DNA of 5,791 bases from Ignavibacteria bacterium UBA4661 (GTDB taxonomy: Bacteria; Bacteroidota; Ignavibacteria; Kapaibacteriales; UBA4661): contig DHLT01000182.1 of NCBI GenBank assembly GCA_002405405.1, positions 1 through 5,791 on the forward strand. The letters run 5' to 3'. Under the pieces are notes generated by a model. It was not told the origin of the DNA. It saw only the letters and a program-made list of their open reading frames with translations, and ran no database searches. A program made the translations under genes and the position numbers. Positions 1-5,791 of this stretch are shown piece after piece (positions within the stretch are counted from its first letter, which is position 1; every line of letters begins with the position of its first letter).

Positions 1-72
1 GGCATGAGTGCGTACCGTTTGAAAGCTAATCAGGAAGCATTCTGATGCTTGCTCATCTGTATACCATAGCAT
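1..72 (-). other. Open edge frame with possible LuxR-type HTH resemblance
   Basis: An ATG at 72 on the minus strand opens 24 codons that run off the window edge without a stop. The predicted peptide includes TDEQASECFLISFQTVRTHA. This aligns well by eye with helices 2-3 of LuxR/GerE HTH domains (consensus form SNKEIAxxLxISxxTVxTH). The same frame upstream of 72 reads ILFKVAHYN, which could mimic the first HTH helix, but it overlaps the end of gene C. The frame is only 180 bases long inside the window, so chance is a real possibility. The plus strand alternatively shows a frame ending with TGA at 43-45, which could be the tail of a convergent gene. Confidence 0.25.
32..53. repeat. Small hairpin downstream of gene C
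   Basis: Arms aagcat (35-40) and atgctt (45-50) pair perfectly around a four-base loop. Two more pairs can form beyond a G-G mismatch. It starts about 45 bases after the gene C stop codon. There is no T-tract after the stem on the gene C coding strand, so it is at most a weak or factor-dependent termination or processing signal, and it may lie inside an unrecognised gene at the edge. Confidence 0.25.
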
Positions 73-98
73 ATTGTAATGTGCAACCTTAAATAGAA

Positions 99-2300
99 TT
101 ATCTGTGTTTGAGATCTTGAATAAGGGAGCGAATATCTTCTGTGGAACAGTCTGCACAAAGAGACCGAACACCTCCCGGTTCAGCAGTGATACCTTTGCG
201 AACAAATTCTTGTACACTAGGAACAGTAATTCTTACACGGATGGAACGTTGCCGTTCAAGAGTAGTGTTTTCTGTTGAAACCGCTTCACCAAATGCTCGA
301 ACTGATAACTTGCTCGTTTTAAATATCTCTCTGTAACGGGGTATTTCATTAAGCCAAACATTATGAAGCATGGTAGCCGTATGATAAGCCCTTAAATCAC
401 TCAACAATTGATTTCCACCGTATTTACCGCCAAAGCCATTGGTGCGAAATTTTTGTCCTTCACGAATAAAGGGAATAATTTGGGGGTTCGGTTGTACAAA
501 ACCGTTTACAAAACGATTTAACTCATCAAAGTTCACTCCTGTATAGAGACAGGCCTCATTAAGGATACGGGGATCGGTTGTTCCAATAATTTCCACTCGA
601 ATAGAATCACCATTTCTAATTGCACGCTCTACGCATGGCTTATCGAAAGCCGAACTCATGGCATCTCGCAATAGTGCTACAGCAGAATCAACCTCAACAG
701 CAAACTCTTTTCCTCTTCGTTCAAACTCCTTGTAATCAACACAAGGTGCGACATTTGTACGAACGACCTGATATTTGTACACTTCGTTGTCTGAACATGT
801 ACTCGTCATACAATCTTCCGATTCAAACAGAGAGGCACATTTAGCATACTGCTTATAAAGAACCGTCGTAGGGCACCAATATCCTGAAACAAAAAACCGC
901 ACACGATAAATTGGGAACTCCTGTTTGCAGGCATTTTCTCGATAACTCGATGTATCCCAAACAACAGTTTCATGCTTTAAGTCGCACCTTGCTGACGATG
1001 GGACAAAAACAGTATCTACCGAACTAATAAACTGAGTTGATGGAGAATCCGCATCAATGATAAAGGCATTGTATAGACGATCAACACCTGGAATTTTTGC
1101 AGGTAGAATAGGAAGTCGCATTTTCACTATACCAGCATTATTTGTTTTCGCAGTTACAACCTCATTGGTCATTACATTACGAATTCTCGTTGTTGTTTGT
1201 AAAGGTGCAATCGAATCGAGTGCGACTTCGCCCGCACGAGCGCGTTCTTTTGTACGGAGAAGGACACGAAGAGTTATGTCCTGCTGAGGTTTTGCAATGC
1301 GTATCGCGTACACATCAAGATCTTTCGTTTTCTTTTTTACGCTACTTTCGTTTGTATTTGAACCGTCAATCCGATCAGAAACAAAAACCAACCACTCATT
1401 GCCGGGACTAATGATAGGATTCAATTCATCATTTCCTTTGCGATTAACACCCGGAAACTCTACCGTGTCCAATACAAGGGCTTTCGCATTTTGGTCCGGC
1501 AAATAATTAGCATTGATTTTCATGCGCCAAATATCATAATCACCTGAGCGATTCGAACTGAAATACAGGTAACCATCTTCACCAACAAATGGCATTTCTT
1601 GGCTTGTAGAGTCAGTATTAACTTCGTCTAACGGACGTGGTTTAGACCACCCTGATGGCGTTTTAATAGCATAGAAGAGGTCTGCTCGATTAAACTCTTG
1701 GGGTGTTCTTCTTTTTGAAGCAAAATAGATTACTTTACCATCCGGTGAAAGAGCAGGCGTATCGTCCCAAAACTTTGTATTGAGTTCGTCCGGTCGATGT
1801 ACTGACCATGCATTATTCACCCATTTCATCTCATAGATGTCATTGTCCTGATTCTTATTCTCATGGTAACGATTAGAAACAAAATAACCGATATTACCAT
1901 TACATCCGGCAAAGTGTGGCGCACCATCTTGGGGGATTCTTCCCCGTGAAAAATCACGAGAATTAATTTCCGGCGAGGTAATCTCCTGCGGTGTTGCGAA
2001 TCCCATTTTGCCAACGACAGCATTGTAAATTTTACTCGGCTGATTCTTTCCGCCACTACGAGTGAACCAAAATTCAACAATGTTTCCATTTCTCCGAAAA
2101 CTACCGGCATAATCATCAAAAGGAGAATTGATTTGACTCATTGGCATAACCTTGCGAACTTCTGATGAGGCAGAATCTTTGACGGGTGTTTGTGCTGATA
2201 CACTTACTAATAACAATTGAAGATACACTAGGATAACACAAAACATTGTCCTAATTTTTTGAAATCTTCTGATTACGACTACACACTGCAGACTCTTCAT
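99..2300 (-). CDS. Secreted PD40 beta-propeller protein with C-terminal OmpA-like domain
   Basis: Predicted 733-residue periplasmic or envelope protein that probably ties an envelope complex to peptidoglycan. The ATG at 2300 is chosen because it gives a signal peptide: basic n-region (KS...RRFQKIR), hydrophobic stretch FCVILVYLQLLLVSV, likely cleavage after VSA (residue 36). Earlier ATGs would overlap gene B by up to 113 bases; ATG 2246 would lose the basic region. About five PD40 motifs follow: residues 61-94, 127-158 (YFVSNR..DIYEM), 181-211 (SPDGKVIYFASKR), 235-260 (GYLYFSSNRSGDYDIWRM) and 292-333 (ISPGNEWLVFVSDR). Residues about 340-400 resemble a carboxypeptidase-regulatory-like fold (TNNAGIVKMRLP). 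A Cys-rich linker spans about 439-584. Residues 567-694 look OmpA-like: GTTD (Asp576), NQLLSDLRA (Arg637) and the closing ERQRSIRVRI, with an unusually long insertion between Asp and Arg. A 39-residue tail carries CADC. It lies 37 bases after gene B, presumably in the same transcript. Architecture resembles PorE-type T9SS proteins without the TPR. Domain call is firm; function is inferred. Confidence 0.88.
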   Translation of the reverse strand: MKSLQCVVVIRRFQKIRTMFCVILVYLQLLLVSVSAQTPVKDSASSEVRKVMPMSQINSPFDDYAGSFRRNGNIVEFWFTRSGGKNQPSKIYNAVVGKMGFATPQEITSPEINSRDFSRGRIPQDGAPHFAGCNGNIGYFVSNRYHENKNQDNDIYEMKWVNNAWSVHRPDELNTKFWDDTPALSPDGKVIYFASKRRTPQEFNRADLFYAIKTPSGWSKPRPLDEVNTDSTSQEMPFVGEDGYLYFSSNRSGDYDIWRMKINANYLPDQNAKALVLDTVEFPGVNRKGNDELNPIISPGNEWLVFVSDRIDGSNTNESSVKKKTKDLDVYAIRIAKPQQDITLRVLLRTKERARAGEVALDSIAPLQTTTRIRNVMTNEVVTAKTNNAGIVKMRLPILPAKIPGVDRLYNAFIIDADSPSTQFISSVDTVFVPSSARCDLKHETVVWDTSSYRENACKQEFPIYRVRFFVSGYWCPTTVLYKQYAKCASLFESEDCMTSTCSDNEVYKYQVVRTNVAPCVDYKEFERRGKEFAVEVDSAVALLRDAMSSAFDKPCVERAIRNGDSIRVEIIGTTDPRILNEACLYTGVNFDELNRFVNGFVQPNPQIIPFIREGQKFRTNGFGGKYGGNQLLSDLRAYHTATMLHNVWLNEIPRYREIFKTSKLSVRAFGEAVSTENTTLERQRSIRVRITVPSVQEFVRKGITAEPGGVRSLCADCSTEDIRSLIQDLKHR

Positions 2301-2337
2301 GTTTCGAAAAAAAATTGTGATATATACACTTATGAGT
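2301..2337 (-). other. 37-base spacer between gene B and gene C
   Basis: This short AT-rich spacer contains a near-palindrome (GTGTATATATCAC on the coding strand) and then eight T before the gene C start. No Shine-Dalgarno sequence is present. Its length is compatible with co-transcription of genes B and C. A stem of only about three G/C-containing pairs makes a terminator unlikely. Confidence 0.5.
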
Positions 2338-4440
2338 TTACGGAAGCGGATAAAGAACATTGAAATACACTGTTGGACGTGCAATCTGTGGGTTTGATCG
2401 ATCGGAGCGCACATCGAGAATATAGACGAGTCCACATTGTATTGTTCCATCCGTAAAGCGTTTGGTTATCAAAATAAAATCACCATCATTAATATCTATT
2501 TCAGTAGCTCCAGCTTCACCGCAACGTTGCCGTGCAAGTGCTAAGACAGCGCGTTCGTTACATACATTCTGCACGAGCGGATTATTACCGAGCCGTATAA
2601 ATTGCGTTGTCCTCACCGTAGAGTTAGGCGTACCGCCAACAAGACGAGCAGTACGAGTCGTTGTATTGACATTGATTGCCGTTACATCCGTCTGTAATCG
2701 TTCCACACCAGATTTATTAAATGTTCCGTTTTCTAAAAACTGAATGTTCTCGAAAAACTCCGTATTGAGACCATATTGCACCAAAGAACTACTGTTCGGG
2801 AAGCAACATGTGTCCGCTCTACCGATGAGGTTAAGCGTGATTGGCTGTGGTTGCGTAGGAATAGGCAAAGCATTATTCGAGGAGATTCTCAAGAGTGCGT
2901 TGAAATATCGCCGTTCGGGTGCAGTTGGCAAAAAATTAACAGCAGATTGCATATCACGCAGACGCTGTGGCAGGAATCGAACTTGAAAATCCTGACTGCT
3001 ATTGGCAGACAATGTTGCTCCGGTGATCGTAACATTACTACCGGAAAAAGTAAAAATTGCCGATAGAGCCGGTGCTTGAGTAGATAATTGAAGGTTGAGA
3101 TTAACCGCACAATTTGAGGGATTGATAATTCTAATGGTACGTGCCTTACTGACATCTTCGGCATCAAGACACTGTTGGAGTGTATCAATTCGTCGCGTTG
3201 TCGAGCTGAAAAGCGTTGAGTTTGCCGTATCAATACGCCATAGCGGTTGTCGCACAAAATTTGCAAATCGCACAATAAGTCGTTGCGAACACAGACCACT
3301 ATCTACACCAGTTGGACCAATTCGGCGAATTGAGAAAATAAGCGAATCACGCAATAAACTATCTCTTCCTAAGGAAGCAGGTGCAGTAAAACGAATCCGC
3401 ATCTGTGCTAATGATTGCCCATTGAGAAGAGAGAATGGTAGTGTAGGGGACTGTACAGATAGAGAAGGAGCGGGTAGCCCAAGCAGACTAAATTGAAAAC
3501 GGCTCCCTACAAGCGTATTGAAATTCCGTGTATTGCTTAGTGATATACTGATGTCGTTACTAGTGCCAGGACACACAGTATCAACTTGTTGCCGTTCTTC
3601 GATAATATCTTGTGTCGGACACACAAAAGAGACACAACCCTGTACAACAGCTGAGACGCGTATATTCAGGACAAATGAGTTTCCGCCTGAGATATTGCCT
3701 CCGCGTAGTTGCACAAATTCAGACAATGTACCAGGATTGCGTACTGTTGGATTATATCGCACACGCACCTGATACGACACACCCGACTGCATATCAAATG
3801 TTGTAGCTTGCTCTCTATTTTGTGCATCGAGTACAGTAATAGCCACACCCGATAGAGGATTTGCCCGTACAAGTGTTACAGGTATAGAAACACCACAATT
3901 TTGACTAAACCGTGTAGTAAATTTCTCATCGAGAATCGGATCACCATTATTACAAACGCTGACATTCACACTGTCTTGTACAATAGTACCACATGAGACA
4001 TTTTGTATCGGGCGACTCAGACTAAGATTTATTGTAGAATTAGAACAAGGAACAAAGATTGTTGCTGTTGTTGTATTGGGTGTAAATTGATTACCTGATG
4101 GTGCGTTCAGCGTGATTTCGATTGAATCTCCCGATGCGGGCATACCGGATAACTGCAATCGAATCTCTCCGGCATTTGAAGTTAATCCTGCTCCACTAAT
4201 TGAGCGAACACGATTATTAACTGGCTGTTGCCTTTCTGCCGCACGTGCGTTGATGCCGGCATTTGCAATCGGCGTTCCACTTTCATCCGTAACTCGAACA
4301 TTTAATTCTACAGCATCAGCAATTGGTTGGTCCGTGGGTTCGATAGGGTTTTGACAGCTCAAAAAGATACTCATTGCCAAACAGATACAGAAGGCAAATG
4401 CGACACGATATGCAGTAGTTGAGGGTGCTGTGTATGACAT
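2338..4440 (-). CDS. Large Ig-like (choice-of-anchor D/HYDIN-type) lipoprotein
   Basis: Predicted 700-residue exported lipoprotein of unknown exact function, possibly a structural or adhesive surface or periplasmic protein. The N-terminus has one Arg (R12), a hydrophobic stretch at 13-27 and a lipobox-like FLSC with Cys29 as the acylation site; -3 Phe is tolerated but not ideal. Residues about 42-145 look carboxypeptidase-regulatory-like (LNVRVTDESGTPIANAGI, then NAGEIRLQL). About three beta-rich modules follow, roughly 146-268, 269-395 and 396-543. They carry features of HYDIN/choice-of-anchor D domains: RIINPSNCAVNLNLQLS, FQVRFLPQRL, LRISSNN and a closing ITLNLIG. The first two open with paired cysteines (C150/C163 and C274/C290). 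Residues 545-700 begin with a vicinal CC, are less Ser/Thr-rich, and match no family I recognise. Fifteen cysteines remain after the lipidated one, suggesting disulfides. No T9SS C-terminal sorting domain is evident. It lies 102 bases after gene A. The start at 4440 is the only one giving an intact lipoprotein signal; no Shine-Dalgarno is visible. Confidence 0.87.
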   Translation of the reverse strand: MSYTAPSTTAYRVAFAFCICLAMSIFLSCQNPIEPTDQPIADAVELNVRVTDESGTPIANAGINARAAERQQPVNNRVRSISGAGLTSNAGEIRLQLSGMPASGDSIEITLNAPSGNQFTPNTTTATIFVPCSNSTINLSLSRPIQNVSCGTIVQDSVNVSVCNNGDPILDEKFTTRFSQNCGVSIPVTLVRANPLSGVAITVLDAQNREQATTFDMQSGVSYQVRVRYNPTVRNPGTLSEFVQLRGGNISGGNSFVLNIRVSAVVQGCVSFVCPTQDIIEERQQVDTVCPGTSNDISISLSNTRNFNTLVGSRFQFSLLGLPAPSLSVQSPTLPFSLLNGQSLAQMRIRFTAPASLGRDSLLRDSLIFSIRRIGPTGVDSGLCSQRLIVRFANFVRQPLWRIDTANSTLFSSTTRRIDTLQQCLDAEDVSKARTIRIINPSNCAVNLNLQLSTQAPALSAIFTFSGSNVTITGATLSANSSQDFQVRFLPQRLRDMQSAVNFLPTAPERRYFNALLRISSNNALPIPTQPQPITLNLIGRADTCCFPNSSSLVQYGLNTEFFENIQFLENGTFNKSGVERLQTDVTAINVNTTTRTARLVGGTPNSTVRTTQFIRLGNNPLVQNVCNERAVLALARQRCGEAGATEIDINDGDFILITKRFTDGTIQCGLVYILDVRSDRSNPQIARPTVYFNVLYPLP

Positions 4441-4466
4441 TACAGTATAATCCGAAAAGAAAACAT
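4440..4466 (-). other. Possible 8-codon leader ORF overlapping the gene B start
   Basis: On the minus strand an ATG at 4466 opens a short frame reading MFSFRIIL and then TAA. The last A of this stop is the first base of the gene B ATG (a TAATG junction). A purine-rich AAGGGAG lies about 12 bases upstream of the small ATG, and GGTGAG abuts it, whereas gene B itself has no such signal at normal distance. This arrangement would allow stop-start translational coupling. An ORF this short can easily arise by chance. Confidence 0.18.
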
Positions 4467-4469
4467 CTC

Positions 4470-4503
4470 ACCGTATAGCTCCCTTACAGAAATCTTATAC
4501 GGT
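4470..4503. repeat. Perfect 8-bp inverted repeat in the gene A-gene B spacer
   Basis: Arms accgtata (4470-4477) and tatacggt (4496-4503) are exact reverse complements, separated by 18 bases. The proximal arm ends 29 bases before the gene B start codon. It could be an operator with half-sites about 26 bp apart, or an mRNA hairpin in the gene B leader; the loop on the coding strand carries AAGGGAG. No uniform T-tract follows directly, so it is not a clean intrinsic terminator. The repeat is seen directly; any role is inference. Confidence 0.5.
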
Positions 4504-4542
4504 TATTTGAAAAAATACTTCCGTTTTTTTGAGTGTTATTTT

Positions 4543-5685
4543 TCACCACTCTAATCGTAATCCACCATTCAAGTGAATGCCATGAACAAAATTCGTATTA
4601 ACGATTTTGTACTGTGGACATGTTGGACAATCTGTTCGCAGATTCAGGCGCATATAGCGGTATGCTAGATTGATCGTGATGACATTATTCCACACAACAC
4701 CGATACCAGCATCAATAAAAAATTGCCGATAGTCTTGTGGATTCAATGCAGGCTCACTCCCCCCACCCTCAAAGTTCATATCAAAAAATGTTCCTCCTGT
4801 CACGAAGAAATATGGTCGCCATATTGCTTCAGAATTGTATGTTCGGGTTTGTAAAAAATAACTTGAAGAATCCGTTGATACTGGTAATACTCGCTCGCTA
4901 TAACCGCTTGGTTGAGAAATATGCTTACTCACTTCATTTGGACGTGCTCGAAACTCAAAACGACATGCATCAGGATAGTATTTTGCTGAATCTATGAGTG
5001 AACGTGAGCCGGATAAGGTAAAGCGTAATTGACCTTGTGCTTTTAATCGTGTACGCCCACCTTCCGACATAAGCCCACCACCCACTACAATGGCAAAAGC
5101 ATCTCCTAGCAAGCTGCCAAGAGGCGATACCATCAGATCTGCATTGAAAAAAATCGAACTCCCTATTTGCTGAGTAGATTTGTCCTTACCTGCATAACCA
5201 ATACCACCGGTTAGTTCAAAAAAGCTGGAGGGAATCGAGGAGTTTTTTACCAGAGTAAATTCTCGTGCAGGACGTATGGGAATGATATATGGCGGACGAC
5301 CTCCAATACTAATCGTCATGAATTGCTCAACCGCACCAATAGCAACAATGGTATCAGTACATTGTCCATTGGATTGCAAAAATGTCAAACGTATTCCCTG
5401 CTCAAAACCACTAAACGACTGAAAGACTTCTCGCTTTGCGGAAATACAATTTTGACGAAATGTACCATCGGTAAATAGCACATTGATTACACTATCACCG
5501 CGAGCCACCACTGGCAAGGGACATGTGCGGCATGTATCTATCATTTTTGTCGTCGAACTGCCTACCACAGACGGTACCGTGCTGATAGTTGATACGACTT
5601 GTGCAGTAGCAATGTACTGCGTACTCAAAAGAACACTAAGAACCACTGTACCAACACTCAGCAAGTACAATGTTGACATACGCAT
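4543..5685 (-). CDS. Probable outer-membrane beta-barrel protein
   Basis: Predicted 380-residue outer-membrane protein with no family name I can assign. The ATG at 5685 is preferred because it gives a compact signal peptide (MRMSTLYLLSVGTVVLSVLL..., cleavage after ATA at residue 28). ATG 5679 is nearly equivalent. ATG 5733 would add 16 mostly hydrophobic residues ahead of it and may be what an automatic caller picks. Residues about 30-140 form a soluble-looking domain with a CxxC (C52, C55) plus C80 and C109. From about residue 153 to the end, alternating amphipathic strands rich in Gly and aromatics suggest about eight barrel strands: FFELTGGIGYAG, SSIFFNADLMV, AFAIVVGGGLM, QLRFTLSG, YFFVTGGTFFDMNF, FFIDAGIGVVW, VITINLAYRYMRLNL and a last strand ending LRLEW. 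The terminal Trp fits the aromatic C-terminal signature used for barrel insertion. A second CxxC (DCPTCP, C353/C356) lies in the loop before the last strand. It is the first gene of the apparent operon. Barrel fold is likely; ligand and role are unknown. Confidence 0.82.
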   Translation of the reverse strand: MRMSTLYLLSVGTVVLSVLLSTQYIATAQVVSTISTVPSVVGSSTTKMIDTCRTCPLPVVARGDSVINVLFTDGTFRQNCISAKREVFQSFSGFEQGIRLTFLQSNGQCTDTIVAIGAVEQFMTISIGGRPPYIIPIRPAREFTLVKNSSIPSSFFELTGGIGYAGKDKSTQQIGSSIFFNADLMVSPLGSLLGDAFAIVVGGGLMSEGGRTRLKAQGQLRFTLSGSRSLIDSAKYYPDACRFEFRARPNEVSKHISQPSGYSERVLPVSTDSSSYFLQTRTYNSEAIWRPYFFVTGGTFFDMNFEGGGSEPALNPQDYRQFFIDAGIGVVWNNVITINLAYRYMRLNLRTDCPTCPQYKIVNTNFVHGIHLNGGLRLEW

Positions 5686-5739
5686 ACGAATAGAATAGGC
5701 GGAAGACAATAATACTACAGGGAGGATAGACATATGGAA

Positions 5740-5788
5740 ATAATAATCAGAAGAGGCAAAAGCCCAATGAGCAAGTTTTTTTTTTTTT
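5740..5788 (-). promoter_or_regulatory. Weak promoter candidate upstream of gene A
   Basis: On the minus strand, TTGGGC (5767-5762) and TATTAT (5745-5740) are separated by 16 bases. The -10 matches the sigma70 consensus at five of six positions, the -35 at only three. A run of 13 A residues (5788-5776) lies just upstream, where an UP element would sit. Transcription from here would begin near 5733, which would favour the later ATG at 5685 or 5679. The Bacteroidota-type TAnnTTTG element is not seen. This is a suggestion only. Confidence 0.25.
5776..5788. repeat. 13-base T homopolymer near the right edge
   Basis: Thirteen consecutive T on the plus strand (A on the gene A coding strand), only three bases from the window end. 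It may be an A-tract upstream of the operon promoter, a slippage-prone phase-variation tract, or a sequencing or assembly break point. Nothing else in the 58-base edge region is recognisable as a gene, although the gene A frame stays open to the edge without a convincing start. Confidence 0.6.
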
Positions 5789-5791
5789 AGT

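Noticed and set aside
99..2300. Naming gene C as porE
   Set aside because: It shares PD40, regulatory-like and OmpA-like parts, but lacks the TPR region and a lipobox and has an atypical OmpA domain. No other T9SS gene is visible.
2306..2329. Near-palindrome plus T8 as a terminator between genes B and C
   Set aside because: Only about three stable pairs can form, and the T-run directly precedes the gene C start.
2301..2450. Extension of gene C to an earlier ATG at 2450 (50 more residues)
   Set aside because: It would overlap the end of gene B by 113 bases and put a long, non-signal-like stretch ahead of a good signal peptide starting at 2300.
2889..3299. 136-codon open frame on the minus strand inside gene B
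   Set aside because: It is a shifted-frame shadow of the lipoprotein; the composition (many Cys, His, Arg) is unlike the real proteins here and shows no domain.
3095..3496. 133-codon plus-strand open frame opposite gene B
   Set aside because: Antisense shadow of a well supported gene, with no recognisable motif or start signal.
2338..4440. T9SS C-terminal sorting domain on the lipoprotein
   Set aside because: The last 80 residues lack the usual sorting-domain pattern, and the protein carries a lipobox instead.
4509..4530. A6/T7 pairing as an intrinsic terminator after gene A
   Set aside because: The stem would be purely A-T around an eight-base loop, with no GC core, so it is too weak to call. 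Read-through into gene B is more likely.
1..5791. tRNA, rRNA, CRISPR, insertion sequence or phage elements
   Set aside because: No direct-repeat array, transposase-like frame, terminal inverted repeats or tRNA-like cloverleaf was seen in the short non-coding stretches.

Overview
The window looks like one chromosomal segment of a Gram-negative, AT-leaning bacterium. All of its convincing coding capacity lies on the minus strand. The proteins are exported: a cell-envelope beta-barrel with a terminal aromatic residue, an Ig-rich lipoprotein, and a secreted beta-propeller/OmpA protein. The start codons lack clear Shine-Dalgarno sequences. This combination is typical of the Bacteroidota/Chlorobi/Ignavibacteria/Kapabacteria part of the FCB group. 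A Kapabacteria- or Ignavibacteria-like source is my best guess, from style alone; no marker gene is present.

Layout, in direction of transcription (right to left). The first 58 bases at the right edge (5734-5791) hold a 13-base A-tract on the coding strand and a weak sigma70-like promoter candidate. Gene A (5685-4543) encodes a signal peptide, a Cys-containing N-terminal domain and a probable outer-membrane beta-barrel ending in Trp. A 102-base spacer follows, with a perfect 8-bp inverted repeat around an 18-base loop and a possible 8-codon leader ORF whose stop overlaps the next start. Gene B (4440-2338) encodes a large lipoprotein with a carboxypeptidase-regulatory-like domain, about three Ig/HYDIN-like (choice-of-anchor D type) modules and an unrecognised C-terminal module. 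A 37-base spacer follows. Gene C (2300-99) encodes a secreted protein with about five PD40 beta-propeller motifs, a regulatory-like beta domain, a Cys-rich linker and a divergent OmpA-like peptidoglycan-binding domain. The last 98 bases (98-1) hold a small hairpin and an open minus-strand frame with a tantalising but unproven resemblance to a LuxR-type HTH.

Inference: the three genes form one operon and may build one envelope assembly. The barrel would sit in the outer membrane, the lipoprotein would be anchored to it, and the PD40-OmpA protein would link it to peptidoglycan. The logic recalls the PorE/PorP/SprF-type components of type IX secretion and gliding machinery. The proteins are not recognisable as those subunits, and no enzyme, mobile element, RNA gene or CRISPR array is present.
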